This document shows, one piece after another, positions 5,665 to 7,565 of a stretch of DNA of 7,565 bases; the first letter of the stretch is position 1; every line of letters begins with the position of its first letter. This DNA is from Tissierellia bacterium (GTDB lineage: Bacteria > Bacillota > Clostridia > Tissierellales > Tepidimicrobiaceae). A program made the translations under genes and the position numbers. The notes beneath the pieces are model-generated. The model was given only the letters and a program-made list of their open reading frames with translations, was not told where the DNA came from and made no database searches. The stretch lies in NCBI GenBank assembly GCA_012518745.1, contig JAAYRM010000010.1, forward strand, positions 1 to 7,565, given 5' to 3'.

Positions 5665-7565
5665 CTATCTCCCACTCAATTTCAGTAATATATCGGCTAC
5701 CTTCTCTGCTACAAATGCACTAGTGCCTATATCCTCGACTTCCTCTATCATCATGGCTATAAGAATATCCTTCTTCTCAGTTGGATAGCCTATGAACCAC
5801 CCATTTTCGTGATCCTCAGAATCATGGGATAGCTTTAGTTCAGCCGTTCCCGTCTTGCCTGATATGGCTAGCTCATCCCTCTTCGCTGTAGTGGCAGTCC
5901 CTTCGGATACCACCTTCGCCAATATATCCCCTATAAGCTCAGCATTATCTGAATCGATCAGCTTCTCCTTCCATACCTGCCCTATATCCTCGCTAGCCAA
6001 TAGGGTTGGTTTCAACATATTGCCCTCGTTTAAAAATGTGGTGTACATGATTGCCATATGCAGGACGCCGCTCTCCATCTCCGCCTGCCCATAGCTGGTA
6101 TTGGCAAGTTGAACCTCGTCATCCAATTTGCCATTCGCAGAAATCATGGAATCGAGAACTGGGTATTCAAAGGGCAATTCCTCGCCGAATCCAAAGTCCT
6201 TCAACCCATCTATAAATGATTGGGCGCCCATCTCAATCCCTTTCATCGCAAAATATATATTATCGGAACGGATAAGGGCATCTGCGATATCCACGGGCCC
6301 ATCCCCTTCTGAAACCCGTTTCACCTTGTAATTACCCCAATCCCTCCCCTTAGCCCAGGTCAAACCCTTGATATCGACGGCTTCATCCTGCTTAATAATG
6401 CCATTCTGGAGCCCAATAGCAGCTGTAATAGGCTTAATTACTGAACCTGGGGCAAATGTTGCAGAAAACCGGTTGATAACTGGAGTTTTCGGATCATTCT
6501 CCAATTCATCTAATCGCTCCTGGGAGATCCCATATAAAAATTCATTGGGATCAAAGGCTGGGCTACTTACCAATGCTAAGGTCTCACCCGTCCTAGGGTT
6601 TATTGCCGCCGATGTTCCTGCTTTCCCCTCATATGCGTTGAATATCTCCCGTTGCGCATCTATATCTATGGTTGTAACGATATCCTCTCCATCTTTCGCT
6701 GACTTTTCAGCTAATATCTCTTCTCCTCCATCCTCCTTAACGATGAATATCTTAGCACCTTTTTCGCCTCTTAACCGTTCTTCATATAATTGCTCTAATC
6801 CACGCTTACCTATTGAATCATTTGTGGAGTACTGCCCTGGTTCCTGTTCCTCCAATTCCTCTGCGCTTATCGAACCAATATATCCGGTCAAATGCCCTGC
6901 AGCCTCCCCTATTGGATATACTCGTCCCATTACCTTGCGGATTGAAGCCCCATCTATTTCATTTAATTCGACAATTGTGGATTCAGCATCGCCAGGTAGC
7001 TTTTTAATCGGCACGAATAGATTTGGCTTTACCCAACCGGCACCCAATTCCCCATCTATTGCGTCCACGGAGATGTCCAATAGTTTAGCGATCCTTTCCT
7101 TTTGCTTTTCCGAGTTTTCCCCAAGTTCCTCGGGTACAATCCCTACCTCGTAGATATGATCGTTTGTGGCCAAAGGTTTCTTGTTTCTATCCAGAATCTG
7201 CCCACGCATCGGTGAATCGGTATGAATTCTAACCTCACCGCCATCTTTTAACGGAGGGAATATGAATCCAGAATCCCATTCTACAAGCCATTCCCCACCC
7301 TTATCCTCTCCTTCTCGAATAAGGGTGGCATCATATTCAAATTCTATCGGCCCGCCTATGCTCTCCATAGAAACCGCAAATGGAATAGTTGCCGAGCCCT
7401 CCTTTAAAGCTGCCTTTAATTCCTCATCGGATAGCCCTTCATAGGTGAATTCAACCTTGGATACCCCAAGATCCCCATAGATCTTCTTGTAGCGATCTAT
7501 GAATTGCTCAGGTGGAAACTCCTCTCTAGCATCGGATGAGAGCATATCATACATCTCTTCAAAAT
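5665..7565 (-). CDS. Class B penicillin-binding protein with MecA_N domain, 5' end cut by right edge
   Basis: The reading frame is open to the last base (F-E-E before the first visible Met at 7554), so the N-terminus, expected to include a membrane anchor, lies outside. Numbering from that Met: an NTF2-like MecA N-terminal region (about 1-100, ending EWLVEWDSGFIFPPL), the PBP dimerisation region beginning RGQILDRN (117-124), and the transpeptidase domain (about 310-629). The catalytic motifs are all present: S371-V-I-K374 (active-site Ser in APGSVIKP), S430-D-N432 and K567-T-G569. Family knowledge: these enzymes cross-link peptidoglycan outside the cell, and the MecA_N architecture is shared by staphylococcal PBP2a and enterococcal PBP5, which bind beta-lactams weakly; relatives in Clostridia are usually housekeeping genes. 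The 632 visible residues fit a protein slightly under 700. It ends in TAG at 5667-5665, with no clear terminator before the next gene. Confidence 0.93.
   Translation of the reverse strand, partial: FEEMYDMLSSDAREEFPPEQFIDRYKKIYGDLGVSKVEFTYEGLSDEELKAALKEGSATIPFAVSMESIGGPIEFEYDATLIREGEDKGGEWLVEWDSGFIFPPLKDGGEVRIHTDSPMRGQILDRNKKPLATNDHIYEVGIVPEELGENSEKQKERIAKLLDISVDAIDGELGAGWVKPNLFVPIKKLPGDAESTIVELNEIDGASIRKVMGRVYPIGEAAGHLTGYIGSISAEELEEQEPGQYSTNDSIGKRGLEQLYEERLRGEKGAKIFIVKEDGGEEILAEKSAKDGEDIVTTIDIDAQREIFNAYEGKAGTSAAINPRTGETLALVSSPAFDPNEFLYGISQERLDELENDPKTPVINRFSATFAPGSVIKPITAAIGLQNGIIKQDEAVDIKGLTWAKGRDWGNYKVKRVSEGDGPVDIADALIRSDNIYFAMKGIEMGAQSFIDGLKDFGFGEELPFEYPVLDSMISANGKLDDEVQLANTSYGQAEMESGVLHMAIMYTTFLNEGNMLKPTLLASEDIGQVWKEKLIDSDNAELIGDILAKVVSEGTATTAKRDELAISGKTGTAELKLSHDSEDHENGWFIGYPTEKKDILIAMMIEEVEDIGTSAFVAEKVADILLKLSGR

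Noticed and set aside
6368..7153. Plus-strand open frame of 261 codons inside the PBP gene
   Set aside because: It is long, but its product resembles no family I recognise, is rich in Ser and Pro, and lies wholly antisense to a gene with intact SxxK, SxN and KTG motifs.

Overview
The window looks like a chromosomal segment of a low-GC, Gram-positive anaerobe, most likely a member of Bacillota class Clostridia or Tissierellia. The evidence is AT-rich intergenic DNA, strong GGAGG-type ribosome sites, heavy ATA and AGG codon use, a PrsA-type lipoprotein foldase, a MecA-type penicillin-binding protein, and a gene that appears to need selenocysteine insertion. The taxonomic placement is an inference from these features.

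Layout from left to right. (1) Positions 1-368, minus strand: the N-terminal 122 residues of a ZIP-family metal transporter that runs off the left edge. (2) Positions 369-602: a divergent control region. It holds a perfect 8-3-8 inverted repeat resembling a metalloregulator (Fur/DtxR-like) operator on the ZIP side and a good extended -10 promoter on the plus-strand side. (3) Positions 603-911, plus strand: a 102-residue MerT-like small membrane protein whose reading frame carries an in-frame TGA at codon 21, exactly where MerT has the second cysteine of its Cys-Cys pair. A bacterial SECIS-like hairpin with a GGUC loop follows 27 nt after the TGA. An ordinary ORF search misses this gene, and it is the main discovery of the window. 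(4) Positions 948-972: a 12-bp-stem terminator. (5) Positions 984-1868, minus: a PrsA/PpiC parvulin lipoprotein. (6) Positions 1989-2807, minus: a radical SAM protein with a CX4CX2C cluster motif. (7) Positions 2894-4351, minus: a MATE exporter, probably starting at GTG. (8) Positions 4395-5468, minus: a membrane-bound PAS-GGDEF diguanylate cyclase just upstream of the MATE gene. (9) Positions 5665-7565, minus: a class B penicillin-binding protein with a MecA_N (NTF2-like) region, cut by the right edge.

How the genes relate. The ZIP gene and the selenoprotein gene are divergent and share an upstream region, which suggests a small metal-transport locus; no merA, merP or merR is visible. PrsA foldases help exported proteins fold, and low-affinity PBPs are known PrsA clients in Firmicutes, so genes 5 and 9 may act in the same process although they are not adjacent. 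The GGDEF and MATE genes are 43 nt apart in the same direction and are probably cotranscribed. No tRNA, rRNA, CRISPR array, insertion sequence or attachment site was seen. No gene-free stretch exceeds 300 bases.
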